64,000 nt of DNA from Ferruginibacter sp. (GCA_014379625.1 JACMLJ010000003.1:1-64000); one strand, 5' to 3'. Shown: positions 18,736 through 28,859, counted from the first letter of the stretch. Numbers and translations are program-made. The notes: generated from the letters alone by a model not told the origin.

Positions 18736-18820
18736 AGTGTGGGGAGGGGTGGCTAAAAAGTAAATAAAGTACATAAAAGTAATTGCGTAGAAGCTCCTTC
18801 CTCCATTTCCCTTATTCCAT

Positions 18821-18828
18821 TATCTTTG
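18821..18828 (+). promoter_or_regulatory. -7 promoter element just before lspA
   Basis: TATCTTTG matches the TAnnTTTG consensus and ends 9 bases before the lspA ATG, so the transcript would have almost no leader. No clear TTTG is seen at -33. Confidence 0.5.
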
Positions 18829-18837
18829 CGGATTATT

Positions 18838-19515
18838 ATGAAAGCAAGACACGTTATACTTATTATTTTATTAGTGGTAGTGGCCGACCAGGCACTGAAA
18901 GTGTATATCAAAACCAATTTCTACCTGAACGAACACCATAATATTTTGGGTACTTGGTTTCGTTTGCATTTTGTAGAAAATGAAGGCATGGCCTACGGAT
19001 GGAAATTTGGCGGGGAAAGCGGTAAAATGCTGCTTACCTTATTCAGGCTGGGCGCGGTGATATTTGGCGTATGGTACCTTGGGAGCATCATTCAAAAAAA
19101 GTATAACCGGGGTTTTATCATCTGTGCTTCCTTAATATTTGCCGGGGCCCTGGGTAATTTAATTGACAGTATGTTTTACGGGCTGATATTTGAAGAAAGT
19201 AACCCTGGCAGTTATGCCGTAGCAAAAATTTTTCCTGACCATGGCTATGCTGGTTTCCTCCACGGAAAAGTAGTGGACATGCTTTATTTTCCCATTATCA
19301 GTGATGCTCATTTTCCTGCCTGGGTTCCTTTTTGGGGTGGCGATGACTTTGAGTTTTTCCGGCCCATATTTAACCTGGCAGATGCTTCCATCTCTACAGG
19401 TGTAATTACAATTTTATTATTTCAAAAAAGATTTTTCAAACAACAACATCCGCCCGAAAAGCATAGCACTATAGAAACAGGGGCAATTGTAAATGATGAT
19501 GTGCAGGTGCAATAA
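18838..19515 (+). CDS. lspA: Lipoprotein signal peptidase (signal peptidase II)
   Basis: 225 residues, four membrane helices. Conserved motifs are all present: DQALK in the first helix, VENEGMAYG, AGALGNLID, GKVVDML and FNLADASIS; the last two hold the two catalytic aspartates. It cleaves the signal peptide from prolipoproteins at the lipobox cysteine. It is longer than the usual 160-170 residues because of an insert before GKVVD, as in other Bacteroidota. The ATG at 18838 is chosen over an upstream TTG because the protein then begins right before the first helix and because of the promoter element just ahead. Confidence 0.94.
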   Translation: MKARHVILIILLVVVADQALKVYIKTNFYLNEHHNILGTWFRLHFVENEGMAYGWKFGGESGKMLLTLFRLGAVIFGVWYLGSIIQKKYNRGFIICASLIFAGALGNLIDSMFYGLIFEESNPGSYAVAKIFPDHGYAGFLHGKVVDMLYFPIISDAHFPAWVPFWGGDDFEFFRPIFNLADASISTGVITILLFQKRFFKQQHPPEKHSTIETGAIVNDDVQVQ

Positions 19516-19962
19516 AACTTTGGTTTCACAGCGTGTGGAAACCATGTGCTTACTGCATATCATATTTGAAGATTGCTTAGCGCCTGCGGTTCATCAACTT
19601 CCTTATTCATTCTATTCGATAAATACATGCGGGGACGGATAATGAATAAAATGATAGTGATAAAATGCTGAGGCGTTTTGTGGGAACCGGCAAGGATAAA
19701 CTTTCGGCCAATCGTTCAAACGCATGAACGCACGAGCGACGAAATATTGATCATTCACCATTCAGTGTCGTTTAGTTAGGAGGTTTAATTGCCTCTTCCT
19801 TCAGGCCGGAGACAAAAATTGGAAAAAAAAGCGCGGCTTTAGCCCAAAGATTGTTTGGCTAAAGCAAAATGAAATATGGTAACTCACTCTCCCCGCCGTA
19901 AAGGGGCAATTAAATTGCAGTGCTTAACTAAACTACATTGATTCACCATTGACCATTCACCA
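19516..19962. other. Intergenic region with a palindromic repeat element
   Basis: Convergent spacing between lspA and a T9SS protein. A small hairpin (TGGTTTC/GAAACCA, 19522-19545) follows lspA. The second half holds the inverted-repeat element described separately. No gene is seen. Confidence 0.5.
19767..19936. repeat. 170-bp inverted-repeat element (MITE-like)
   Basis: The left end GTCGTTTAGTTAGG...TTTAATTGCC (19767-19792) is the imperfect reverse complement of the right end GGCAATTAAA...CTTAACTAAACTAC (about 19906-19936). The core has a further hairpin GCTTTAGCCCAAA/TTTGGCTAAAGC. CATTCACCATT-type phrases lie outside both ends. A partial copy of the end sequence is at 27998-28026. No coding capacity, so it would be a non-autonomous element. 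Confidence 0.6.
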
Positions 19963-22203
19963 TTAATTTACTTTAACAACACGTTTACTGATGGATACAT
20001 TTTCAAAAATAATGGTTACTGTATAAATTCCTGAGGCCAAATTATTTAAGCTTTCCAGCATAATGCTGCCGGGTCCTCTTCTGCCCCTTACTGTTAGTTC
20101 ATTCATAAGTTTACCATGACTGTCAAACAGCCTGCAATCTATTTTTCCATTATTGGGTATCGTGTAATCAACCTTGATGAAATTTTGAAATGGATTGTTA
20201 TAGTGGTTTACACTAAACGGGGCATTTTTATTACTCAGCAAAATCGAATTGCTGTAAGTAAAGTGTCCATCATTTCCAATCATTTTTAACCTGTAATAAA
20301 CGGGTGCGGTAATATCAGCAACATCTGAAAAATCATAGCTGGAAATTGTATTGCTATTCCGGGCTTGGACAGATCCTGTTTTTACAAAGTTTTTCCCGTC
20401 CTCGCTTTTTTCAACTTCATAATGGCTAAAATTATTTTCGGTGATGCTCACCCATTTCAAGTTAGTTTTTTTATTAATGATCTGCCCGTTAAAACTGGTA
20501 AGTTGTACTTCTAAAATAATGGAACAATCAATTATTTTAAGCATTGTACTTTGGCTGTTACTATAAGCGCAGGCGGTACTCGCAAGATTTGCAGCGGAGG
20601 TAGCCACTACTACCCTGTAAAGCTGGCCGCTATCAACCTGGTTAGCGGTAAAAGATGGATAGGTGGTGGTATATTCCCATTGGCCGCTCACAAGTGTTGG
20701 CGTTCCGTTGCCACTTACACCGGTATTTACCCAGGTAGCACCTCCATTTGTACTTTTTTGCCATTTATAGTAAGTATAATTTGGGAAGTAACATTTCACC
20801 TTAACATTAAAATCTACCTGTACCCCATAACAACCTAATAACACAGGGGTAATATTAAGGTCTACGTTTGGCTCACAGGTAGAAAGACTCACATCATCCA
20901 CCGCCCAGTCATTTCCACCACCACCGGGAGAATTGTTACGGATGGTAAGGGCAAAAGAGGTTTGTGCCGCACCAGTGAGATAGGTAAATCCTTTTTTAGC
21001 CCATAAACCGTTATAGGGTAAATCTCCTGTAGTATAATAATCAATCCCATCCAGTTGAAAAGTAAGATTGGGTTTTACACCAGGTTTATAAGGGCCGTTA
21101 AATGATCCGTTTGTAGCTCCATTTCCATTAGAATCGCAGGCGCAGAGGGAGCAGATATTTCTAAACCAGGCGCTGAAGTCATAATAAGTGTTCGTACATA
21201 GATTGGTAACCGATTGTTGTATCGCCGGGCTTGTAGCATAGCTTGCATTCACCACGGCCATATACCCCCCGTTAGTACCTGGTGCTTTGGCAGTATTACC
21301 CGCTGTAGGGCTTACTGCTCCTGTATGGTCGCCTATAATATCCCAAATATCAAAAACCCTTGAAGTATGAGGTTTTGCCACCCCGTTATTAGTGGCGCCG
21401 GTTGCGCTGGTATTATTAGCGATGCCATAAGCACCATCGTTAGGCTGGCCGGCGGAAAAATTAGTATAGGTGTAACCCGGTACAATAGCTGAGGCGCTCC
21501 TGTTTTGTGTATTTCCGCTGCCAAAAGTACCGTTATTTTCAATTACAGCGTTTGCTCCAACATAATTGCTGCAACTCCCTAAATTTTGAAACAGCATGAT
21601 TTTACTGGCCGCAAAATTTACCGTTACGGGACTTCCTGAATTGGTATACCTGAAAGCGCCACCGGGTAAAGTTATCATGGTGTTGTACGATAAACCTGTA
21701 TTTATTTTCACCCTGAAAGAAGCCACCATGATGCTTACACCGCCATAAAAGGAAGGTTTATTATTATAAGCAATACTTCCGCCTGTTGCTGCAGTATTCG
21801 CTGTACTAATTGCATTGGTGGCGGTGGAACCTAAGTTGATCCGAAGATTTTTGGCTACACCGTTAAACATCGCCTGGTCATCACTGGCTGCATCGGAAAA
21901 AGCCCGGAATGTAAGCCCCTCGTTTGTAAGAATCTTGAGGGTATTGGGTATATAAGTAAAGTTATTATCGATGGTATCATTATATCGTACCTGCGTAATT
22001 GAAAAAGCCGAAAAGTTTCCAACCGCAATGGCAGAGCGGATTTCAAGTGTGTCCCCCGGTTCAAAAGTTCCACCTGTGGCGCCTTTGGTGATGTTCACAT
22101 AGCTTTTCCCGGTTTGAACCTGGCTATATAAAGTTTGTATGGTAAAGAGGCCGTTGAAACTAAGCAGCAGTGTAAAAATAATACGCGGTAAAATTTTTTT
22201 CAT
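19963..22203 (-). CDS. Secreted T9SS cargo protein with C-terminal sorting domain, unknown function
   Basis: 746 residues. Signal peptide at 1-28 ending near SQVQTG. The first part (30-230) reads like a DUF11-type conserved-repeat domain (FEPGDTLEIRSAIAVGN, YIPNTLKIL). The middle (about 240-470) includes an adhesin-like domain with paired cysteines (ICSLCACDSNGNG) and GGNDWAVDDVSL, a phrase common in carbohydrate-binding or MAM-like jelly rolls. The end (about 665-746) is a type A T9SS sorting domain (NNPFQNFIKVDY...NLASGIYTVTI...KRVVKVN). Exported and probably attached to the surface. Adhesion is a guess. Confidence 0.8.
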   Translation of the reverse strand: MKKILPRIIFTLLLSFNGLFTIQTLYSQVQTGKSYVNITKGATGGTFEPGDTLEIRSAIAVGNFSAFSITQVRYNDTIDNNFTYIPNTLKILTNEGLTFRAFSDAASDDQAMFNGVAKNLRINLGSTATNAISTANTAATGGSIAYNNKPSFYGGVSIMVASFRVKINTGLSYNTMITLPGGAFRYTNSGSPVTVNFAASKIMLFQNLGSCSNYVGANAVIENNGTFGSGNTQNRSASAIVPGYTYTNFSAGQPNDGAYGIANNTSATGATNNGVAKPHTSRVFDIWDIIGDHTGAVSPTAGNTAKAPGTNGGYMAVVNASYATSPAIQQSVTNLCTNTYYDFSAWFRNICSLCACDSNGNGATNGSFNGPYKPGVKPNLTFQLDGIDYYTTGDLPYNGLWAKKGFTYLTGAAQTSFALTIRNNSPGGGGNDWAVDDVSLSTCEPNVDLNITPVLLGCYGVQVDFNVKVKCYFPNYTYYKWQKSTNGGATWVNTGVSGNGTPTLVSGQWEYTTTYPSFTANQVDSGQLYRVVVATSAANLASTACAYSNSQSTMLKIIDCSIILEVQLTSFNGQIINKKTNLKWVSITENNFSHYEVEKSEDGKNFVKTGSVQARNSNTISSYDFSDVADITAPVYYRLKMIGNDGHFTYSNSILLSNKNAPFSVNHYNNPFQNFIKVDYTIPNNGKIDCRLFDSHGKLMNELTVRGRRGPGSIMLESLNNLASGIYTVTIIFENVSISKRVVKVN

Positions 22204-23061
22204 AGTGGTGGATATTTGAGATTAGGTTGATTCGTCTTCCTGCTGTTCGCATTTTTTATTTCGCATTACCTGACCAAAAAAATAACCTCAGTATCTGTAT
22301 ACCTTTTTGAAAAGCATGGATAGTAAGGTTTCTTTGTGATAAGCTTAGTACAAACATTTATGGTTATTTATTTCCAGCGCTTATTATTGATTTGGTTAAC
22401 TTATTAGCTGTAAATTATCATAAAGCTTATCCCTGTTAAGGAAATGTCCCTGCTTTTGCTGCCAATGACTGAATTGATTTACCGGGTATTTTGCACTTAT
22501 TATTCTTCCATACAGCAAATGCATGCATTTCGAAGAATGCAGAGATTTTTTTAGTGAGAAGTAAAACAGGAAAGCAGGAAAATACCTTTAACAGGCTATT
22601 ACAGGAGGTTAGGTGGGTATATAATAACCTGTTTTTCATTTGAACGACAATAGGGCTTTTTCTTTAAGATATTTCCTGGGAGTAATCCTCCAAATAACAT
22701 TACAGCCCAACTATAGAAACGATGGGAATTAATATTTATTATGCTAAAAATTAAATGGCAGCCAAAATTCTGTTTTAGTGACCAACAGTCAGTTAATTTT
22801 CCCTTACACGTATACCAATTGAACTCTTTTTAATCTTAAAACGGATAACCCTGGTGTATTAAATTAGTCCCCATTTTGTAAATGGCCCTTTTTCTTACAA
22901 TCATATCGAAAGCTTACTACATTTTTTTACACAGGATTTTTGTAGGCTAAATACTTTTTGCACACTAATCACGTTTATGCTTAGATGATTTTGTAATTGT
23001 AATGCCTGTATTGACATGCGGACAATTACTGTGTATTTCCATTATCCATAAATCCTGTTTG
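22204..23061. other. Intergenic region between divergent T9SS protein genes
   Basis: About 860 AT-rich bases. It must hold both promoters. A minus-strand frame of 67 codons at 22436-22639 has no recognisable features and no clear ribosome binding or promoter signals, so I do not call it. No repeats or RNA genes seen. Confidence 0.5.
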
Positions 23062-25263
23062 ATGAAAAAAACCTTACTCCTTTTTACCTTTATATTGCCG
23101 CTGTTTACTATTCATTCTTTCGCACAATGGGAAACCCCGGTAGCAGGCGAAAACTTCAGCTCCAAACGGGTACTAAATGCTTCGCCATTAAGGCAGCCTT
23201 TTGCAATGGTGATGGGGCCTGACGATTCTTTATGGATTACAGAAAGAAGAGGATATGTAATGAGGGTAAACACTTCTGACGGTGGCAAGACACAATTATT
23301 GGACATTAACAACCTGGTAAATTTTACAGTAAGTGTTGCCTATACGTCTGCGGCCGGGGCTACATCAAATTCCTATACATCCGCGGCAGGGGCCACTTCT
23401 TCCGGAACGGTCATAACCGTGGGGAGCACGACCAACCTTGTGGTGGGTATGCGGGTTTCCGTTACCGCCGGTGCAGGGGCTTTTGCAGCAAATTGTACCG
23501 TTACCGTTATTACCAGTGCCACCAAGTTCACGGTATCAGCAGCGCCCACTACTTCATTGTCGGGGGGCGCCACGGTGGTTAGGGGGTATGGAAATATTAT
23601 CACTGTTGGAAATACCAGTAACCTGCAGGTAGGCATGACAGTTATTGTAACCTCCGGTACCGGATCTTTTCCGGCTAATACCACTGTTACCAGTATTACC
23701 AGTTCTACCAGGTTTGTTGTTTCTGCAATACCCTCCACACCATTGTCTGGTGGCGCGTCTGTTGTAAAAGTGACCCAGGTTACCGGCATTGCGCAGGATG
23801 GCATGTTTGGCATTGCCCTGCATCCCGAACTGAATAAGGGCACCGGTAAGGATTCCGTCTATCTTGCCTATTGCTACGATTCCCTGGGATTTAGAAGGGT
23901 GAGAATAGTTGCATATAAATATAACAGAACTGCTGCCACTTTAACGGGGGTTACCGTTTTGCTGAGCGGTATCTGGGGTAGCAATGATCACAATGGCGGC
24001 AGGCTGGTAATTGGTAATTTTGGCACTCTTCTGCTACCCGATTATAAACTGATCTATACCGTTGGCGATAAGGGATCTAACCAGTTTGGCAATGCCTGTG
24101 ATTCTATTGAATCGCAATATACCCCTACTGCGGCCCAAATGGCAGCCGGTGATATTCATAGGTACAATGGCAAAATACTGCGTATAAATATGAATGGTTC
24201 CATCCCCGCTGATAACCCGGTGATCAATGGGGTACGAACGCATATCTATACCTATGGCCATCGCAACCCGCAGGGATTAACATTTGAAAAGAAGGTAAAC
24301 TCACCTCTGGAACTATTGCCGGGGGGAAAATTATACGAATCGGAACAGGGCCCTGCCACCAATGATGAAATAAATATCATTGACGGCAATAAAAATAATT
24401 ATGGATGGCCCAGGGTAGCGGGAAAAAAGGATAATAACTGGTACCGGTATTTTCAATGGTCTTCCAGTGGAAGTTGCGGTTCGTATGGCGGTGAGTGTTC
24501 ATCTAATCAATCGGGTTCACCATTTACCGAAAGTACTTTCAGTGATCCAAAACTGACCGACCCTATTTTTGACCTGTATGCCGGAACACCTTCAGGCGGA
24601 ACTTCCTGCAACTGGCTCGCGTATCCTACCATTGCCCCCAGTAGTGTTATTCATTACCCATTTACAAACCGTATACCCGGATGGAGCAATTGCCTGTTAA
24701 TAACAACATTAAAAACAAGCTCGGTATTCCGTTTAAAATTGAATGCTTCGGGAACAGCCCCTGCATTAACACCCGGAGCAACCGGCTCAGATTCTGTAAT
24801 TCAGTATTTTAAATTTCCCGGCGCACTGAACCGGTACAGGGATATCGCATTGGGCAATGACGGAATTACCTTCTATCTTTTAACAGACAGCGTAGGTACA
24901 ACGTCCGGACCTTCGGCGGGTGCAGCAGGCGTAACAGATGCAGGACGTGTGCTGGAATTTATATACCTGGGCTCCACATTGGCTGTGGCAAATGGCCCGG
25001 GCAGTCCTGTGGTAAACAGGCTTGATTTTAAAATCTATCCAAATCCTGTCGCTGAAATACTAACGGTGGAAAGTAGACGAAATACGGCAAAACCATTGTA
25101 TTATCAACTATATGATGCGGCCGGAAGAAGGCTTTTACAGGGCAGGAGTACAAAAGACAAGTTTGAAGTAAATGTAAAACAGCTACAGCGCGGAATATAT
25201 ATCCTGAAAATATTTAATGGAAATGAAATTACTCTAGCTACTGAAAAAATACTGGTGAAATAA
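23062..25263 (+). CDS. Secreted PQQ-dependent sugar dehydrogenase (GSDH family) with an inserted two-copy repeat domain and T9SS sorting domain
   Basis: 733 residues from the ATG at 23062, which starts a clear signal peptide (residues 1-21). The glucose/sorbosone dehydrogenase propeller is shown by PFAMVMGPDDSLWITERRGYVMRV (46-69), GMFGIALHPE, HNGGRLVIG, YTYGHRNPQGL and YESEQGPATNDEINII. Between the first blade and GMFGIALHP lies an insert of about 145 residues (90-236) with two 60-residue repeats (114-173 and 176-235; shared pattern ITVG..TNL.VGM...VT.G.G.F.AN.TV..ITS.T.F.VSA.P...LSGGA.VV). The last 80 residues (KIYPNPVAEILTVES...GIYILKI) are a T9SS sorting domain. Extracellular sugar oxidation is the likely role. 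Confidence 0.85.
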   Translation: MKKTLLLFTFILPLFTIHSFAQWETPVAGENFSSKRVLNASPLRQPFAMVMGPDDSLWITERRGYVMRVNTSDGGKTQLLDINNLVNFTVSVAYTSAAGATSNSYTSAAGATSSGTVITVGSTTNLVVGMRVSVTAGAGAFAANCTVTVITSATKFTVSAAPTTSLSGGATVVRGYGNIITVGNTSNLQVGMTVIVTSGTGSFPANTTVTSITSSTRFVVSAIPSTPLSGGASVVKVTQVTGIAQDGMFGIALHPELNKGTGKDSVYLAYCYDSLGFRRVRIVAYKYNRTAATLTGVTVLLSGIWGSNDHNGGRLVIGNFGTLLLPDYKLIYTVGDKGSNQFGNACDSIESQYTPTAAQMAAGDIHRYNGKILRINMNGSIPADNPVINGVRTHIYTYGHRNPQGLTFEKKVNSPLELLPGGKLYESEQGPATNDEINIIDGNKNNYGWPRVAGKKDNNWYRYFQWSSSGSCGSYGGECSSNQSGSPFTESTFSDPKLTDPIFDLYAGTPSGGTSCNWLAYPTIAPSSVIHYPFTNRIPGWSNCLLITTLKTSSVFRLKLNASGTAPALTPGATGSDSVIQYFKFPGALNRYRDIALGNDGITFYLLTDSVGTTSGPSAGAAGVTDAGRVLEFIYLGSTLAVANGPGSPVVNRLDFKIYPNPVAEILTVESRRNTAKPLYYQLYDAAGRRLLQGRSTKDKFEVNVKQLQRGIYILKIFNGNEITLATEKILVK

Positions 25264-25281
25264 TCATCATTTTCATTGCCG

Positions 25282-25320
25282 AATAAAAAGAGGTATCTCC
25301 TTTGGATATTTCTTTTTATT
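25282..25320. terminator. Bidirectional terminator between convergent genes
   Basis: 16-bp arms (25282-25297 and 25305-25320) with two G-U pairs, A-rich outside on the left and ending in CTTTTTATT on the right. It lies between the dehydrogenase gene and fumC, which converge. Confidence 0.65.
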
Positions 25321-25455
25321 ACCATATCCCGGGCCCATAAAAGCAAACTACGGTAATCCTTTTACCAGGCAAAAACAGGGATAGAATTCACTAACGCCTA
25401 AACGTGAAGTGTATTCAATCCCTGTTTAATGTATACAAAAGCAGGCAGGTGATGC

Positions 25456-26865
25456 CTATAGCCCGCTGTCCAGCTTTCCCACCATGTTGGCGGGTATTAC
25501 CCATGCATCAAAATCTTCCGGCGTTACATAACCTAATTTTACTGCCATTTCTTTTAAGGTAGTTCCTTCTTTATGCGCTTTTTGCGCGATCTCCGCCGCT
25601 TTATAATAACCAATCTTTGGGTTAAGGGCGGTAACCAGCATCAGGCTGTTATCAACATGTTTTTTAATATTTGCTTCTATCGGGGCCAATCCAATGGCAC
25701 ATTTATCATTGAAAGAAACGCAGGCATCCCCGATCAGCCTTGCACTGTGCAAAAAGTTGTAAATCATTACGGGTTTAAAAACATTTAGTTCAAAGTGTCC
25801 CATACTGCCACCAATACCAATAGTAACATCATTACCCATTACCTGTGCGGCAACCATGGTTAAGGCTTCGCACTGGGTTGGGTTTACCTTACCCGGCATG
25901 ATGGATGAACCGGGTTCATTGTCTGGTATAAAAATTTCGCCTATCCCCGACCGTGGCCCGGAGGATAATATGCGGATATCATTACCGATTTTCATCAAAC
26001 TTACCGCTACAGTTTTTAATGCGCCATGCGCCTCTACAATGGCATCATGTGCCGCCAGGGCCTCAAATTTATTTTCCGCCGTAATAAAAGGTAAACCGGT
26101 GAGTGTTGCGATATGCTTTGCCACATTTTCAGAATAACCCTCCGGTGTATTGATGCCGGTGCCAACAGCAGTACCGCCCAATGCAAGCTCACTTAAATGC
26201 GCCAGTGTATTGTTGATGGCCTTTAATCCATGGGTCAGTTGTGATACATAGCCGCTGAATTCCTGTCCCACAGTCAGGGGCGTTGCATCCATAAAATGCG
26301 TACGGCCAATCTTTACCACATGCATAAAGGCCCTGGATTTTGCCGCAAGGGTATCCCTTAACTTTTCTATTCCTGGTATGGTAGTTTCAATCAGAATTTT
26401 ATATGCCGCGATGTGCATAGCGGTAGGGAAAGTATCATTGCTGGATTGTGATTTATTGATATCGTCATTGGGATGCAAAAACTTTTCTTTATCGTCAAGT
26501 TTACCTCCGTTGATCACATGCCCGCGGTAAGCCACTACTTCATTTAAATTCATATTGCTTTGGGTACCACTGCCGGTTTGCCATACCACTAACGGGAACC
26601 AGGCGTCTAATTTCCCTTCCAGTATTTCATCGCACACTTTGCCAATCAGGTCGGCTTTTTCTTTTGATAATACACCTGCATCCAGGTTGGTTAATGCGGC
26701 TGCTTTTTTCAGGTATGCAAAAGCGTTGATAATTTCTTTGGGCATCCTGTTTATGTCTTCGGCAATTTTAAAATTATCGATGCTGCGTTGGGTTTGCGCG
26801 CCATAATAGGCATCAATGGGTACTTTTACCTCACCCATGGTATCTTTTTCAATCCTGTATTCCAT
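25456..26865 (-). CDS. fumC: Fumarate hydratase, class II
   Basis: 469 residues, the normal length. The superfamily signature [11 protein letters not shown] is present, as are [11 protein letters not shown], the substrate-binding [13 protein letters not shown] and [12 protein letters not shown]. It hydrates fumarate to malate in the citric acid cycle as an iron-free homotetramer. TAACTTTG (minus strand, 26898-26905) is a good -7 element, giving a leader of about 30 bases. Aspartase is the closest alternative, but the residues around the signature fit fumarase. Confidence 0.95.
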   Translation of the reverse strand: MEYRIEKDTMGEVKVPIDAYYGAQTQRSIDNFKIAEDINRMPKEIINAFAYLKKAAALTNLDAGVLSKEKADLIGKVCDEILEGKLDAWFPLVVWQTGSGTQSNMNLNEVVAYRGHVINGGKLDDKEKFLHPNDDINKSQSSNDTFPTAMHIAAYKILIETTIPGIEKLRDTLAAKSRAFMHVVKIGRTHFMDATPLTVGQEFSGYVSQLTHGLKAINNTLAHLSELALGGTAVGTGINTPEGYSENVAKHIATLTGLPFITAENKFEALAAHDAIVEAHGALKTVAVSLMKIGNDIRILSSGPRSGIGEIFIPDNEPGSSIMPGKVNPTQCEALTMVAAQVMGNDVTIGIGGSMGHFELNVFKPVMIYNFLHSARLIGDACVSFNDKCAIGLAPIEANIKKHVDNSLMLVTALNPKIGYYKAAEIAQKAHKEGTTLKEMAVKLGYVTPEDFDAWVIPANMVGKLDSGL

Positions 26866-26897
26866 ATAACTAAGTTTTTATTGTTTAATAATCGCCG

Positions 26898-26905
26898 CAA
26901 AGTTA
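26898..26905 (-). promoter_or_regulatory. -7 promoter element for fumC
   Basis: On the minus strand TAACTTTG matches TAnnTTTG and ends 32 bases before the fumC ATG. No clear -33 TTTG. Confidence 0.45.
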
Positions 26906-27140
26906 CTTGTTGAATGACGAATAGGCGTTTTTTATTATTAATTTCCCATTTGTCCCCGGGCTGCCAACTCCATTATTAATGATTTTTATTTATCTTAGAT
27001 GTGCTTAAAATCTGGTAGCCACCGCGTTTAATTTTTATTTCCGAATTGGGGTAGATTTGGTACAACCCGCAAAGATTGGAAGGTATCCCAGTTGATATAA
27101 TTTGTCAAAATAACTACTAATAAGTTAAAAAAAATCTACC

Positions 27141-28010
27141 ATGAACAGGCGTGAATTTGTAAAATACGCATCCGCAATTACCATCCTGTTGTCCAATGGG
27201 AAGATACTTCGTGCAGGTGAATTGAATGCAGGCCAGTGGGAAAAGGGTACTGTCAAACTCCGTTTTGTGATCGCCTCCGATGGTCATTATGGCCAGAAAG
27301 ATACGGATTATGAAAAGTATTTTGAAACACTGGTTACCCGTATTAATGAGGAACATGCTAAAAACCCCTTTGCTTTTTGCATGATCAACGGCGATATTAT
27401 CCATGATGATAAACAATATTTTCCGGCTGCGAAAAAAGCATTGGACAAACTTGAACTGAAGTATTATGTGAGCCAGGGAAATCATGACCATGCCACTCCG
27501 GAAGAATGGGAATCTACCTGGAAAATGCCGTTGAACCTTCAATTCGTCATTAAAGAAAATTCTTTTATAATAGCCACTACCTCTAACGAAACCGGCGCCT
27601 ATTTATGCCCGGATGTACAATGGATAAAAGCCAGGCTGGAGGAGCATAAACGGCAAAAGAATGTATTTATTTTTTTACACATCAATCCTGGCAAGCAAAC
27701 CAAATACGGGGTGGATTGCCCGGAATTATTTGAAGTGTTTGCAAAACATAAAAATATAAGGGCCGTATTTAACGGCCACGACCATGATGAAGAAGGAATA
27801 AAAATGAAAAACAAATTACCCTTTATTTTTGACGCACATTTTGGCGGTAACTGGGGCACTGCATATCGTGGGTTTAGGGTGGTGGAATTGATGAAAGACA
27901 ATTCGATTGCAACGTACATAATGAACCCAATCGAAAAAATCAATGAGGCGAATTTTAAGGTGAATGGGCAATGGTCAATGGTGAATGGGCAATCAACGTC
28001 GTTTAGTTAA
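27141..28010 (+). CDS. Tat-exported metallophosphoesterase
   Basis: 289 residues. The N-terminus MNRREFVKYASAIT has the twin-arginine pattern (RRxFxK) followed by a short hydrophobic stretch, so Tat export is likely. Calcineurin-like motifs: IASDGHYG (metal ligands Asp and His), MINGDIIHD, SQGNHDH, a histidine in FLHINPG, and FNGHDHDE. The protein probably cleaves phosphate mono- or diesters in the periplasm. The last 15 or so residues (NGQWSMVNGQSTSFS) and the stop codon come from an interspersed repeat, so the original C-terminus has been replaced or extended. Confidence 0.88.
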   Translation: MNRREFVKYASAITILLSNGKILRAGELNAGQWEKGTVKLRFVIASDGHYGQKDTDYEKYFETLVTRINEEHAKNPFAFCMINGDIIHDDKQYFPAAKKALDKLELKYYVSQGNHDHATPEEWESTWKMPLNLQFVIKENSFIIATTSNETGAYLCPDVQWIKARLEEHKRQKNVFIFLHINPGKQTKYGVDCPELFEVFAKHKNIRAVFNGHDHDEEGIKMKNKLPFIFDAHFGGNWGTAYRGFRVVELMKDNSIATYIMNPIEKINEANFKVNGQWSMVNGQSTSFS

Positions 28011-28085
28011 GGGTTTTAATTGCTGCATGTATCCACTAAGCGCCACAGCCTTTTCACTACTGACCATTCACCATTGACTTATTCA
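27961..28085. repeat. Interspersed repeat with inverted flanks between convergent genes
   Basis: The left part (27961-27995) carries AATGGTCAATGGTGAAT; the right part (28060-28085) carries its inverse, TGACCATTCACCATTGAC. Between them, GTCGTTTAGTTAAGGGTTTTAATTGC (27998-28023) repeats the end of the element at 19767. The left part is coding for the end of the metallophosphoesterase. Confidence 0.65.
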
Positions 28086-28859
28086 TTTTCCTTTAAACTC
28101 CGGTTTTCGTTTTTCTAGAAATGCGCTGGTACCTTCTTTCCTGTCATCCGTAGTAAAGCATTCTCCAAATGCTGTGATTTCGGTTTCGTATCCATTGGAT
28201 GTTGTATCAAACACCGCATTGGCAGCTTTTATACAGGCAGCGATTGCGAGCGGGGCTTTTGTATTGATAACAGATAAAATGACGGTAGCTTTATTCAACA
28301 ATTCACCTGCATCCGCAACATAATTTACTAAGCCGTATTGCAAGGCAGTAGCGGCATCAATCATAGTACCACTGATGAGTAATTCAATGGCACGACCTTT
28401 TCCAATAAGTTGTGTTAAACGTTGTGTACCGCCATAGCCCGGAATTAAACCAAGATTCACTTCGGGCTGACCAAACTTTGCATTGTGTGCCGCAATACGA
28501 AAATGACAGGCCATCGCGAGTTCACAGCCACCACCCAATGCAAAGCCGTTTACTGCGGCTATGATTGGCTTTGAACTGTTTTCTATTTTAAAAAAAACAT
28601 CCTGGCCTCTTTTCGCTAAAGCCATTGCCTCATCTTTGCCTAGGCCGTCGAACTCTGTAATATCAGCCCCTGCAACAAATGCTTTTGCCCCGGCCCCCGT
28701 AATGATGGCCGACCTGATTGAAGGATCATTTTGTATTTCATCAGTGGCTTTATCAAGATCGGAAAATACATCCCTATTCAGGGCATTTAATTTATCGGGC
28801 CGGTTGATCGTAATGGTAAGTATACCATTTTCAAGGTTGGTTAACAGCATTTGGTACAT
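28083..28859 (-). CDS. Enoyl-CoA hydratase/isomerase family protein
   Basis: 258 residues, typical crotonase length. The oxyanion-hole segments are AGADITEF (about 63-70) and NGFALGGGCELAMACHFRIA (about 105-124), and both glutamates expected for a hydratase are present (GGGCELA and FGQPEVNLGLIPGYGGTQRL). It probably hydrates short-chain enoyl-CoA in fatty-acid or butyrate metabolism. The ATG at 28859 and one three codons later are both possible starts. The neighbours give no pathway link; a FadB-like protein lies at the far end of the window. Confidence 0.9.
   Translation of the reverse strand: MYQMLLTNLENGILTITINRPDKLNALNRDVFSDLDKATDEIQNDPSIRSAIITGAGAKAFVAGADITEFDGLGKDEAMALAKRGQDVFFKIENSSKPIIAAVNGFALGGGCELAMACHFRIAAHNAKFGQPEVNLGLIPGYGGTQRLTQLIGKGRAIELLISGTMIDAATALQYGLVNYVADAGELLNKATVILSVINTKAPLAIAACIKAANAVFDTTSNGYETEITAFGECFTTDDRKEGTSAFLEKRKPEFKGK

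Noticed and set aside
19516..19962. Element between lspA and the T9SS gene considered as an insertion sequence
   Set aside because: No transposase frame within the 170-bp palindrome, so at most a non-autonomous element.
22436..22639. 67-codon minus-strand frame in the gap between T9SS genes
   Set aside because: No signal peptide, motif or supporting context; composition like untranslated AT-rich DNA.
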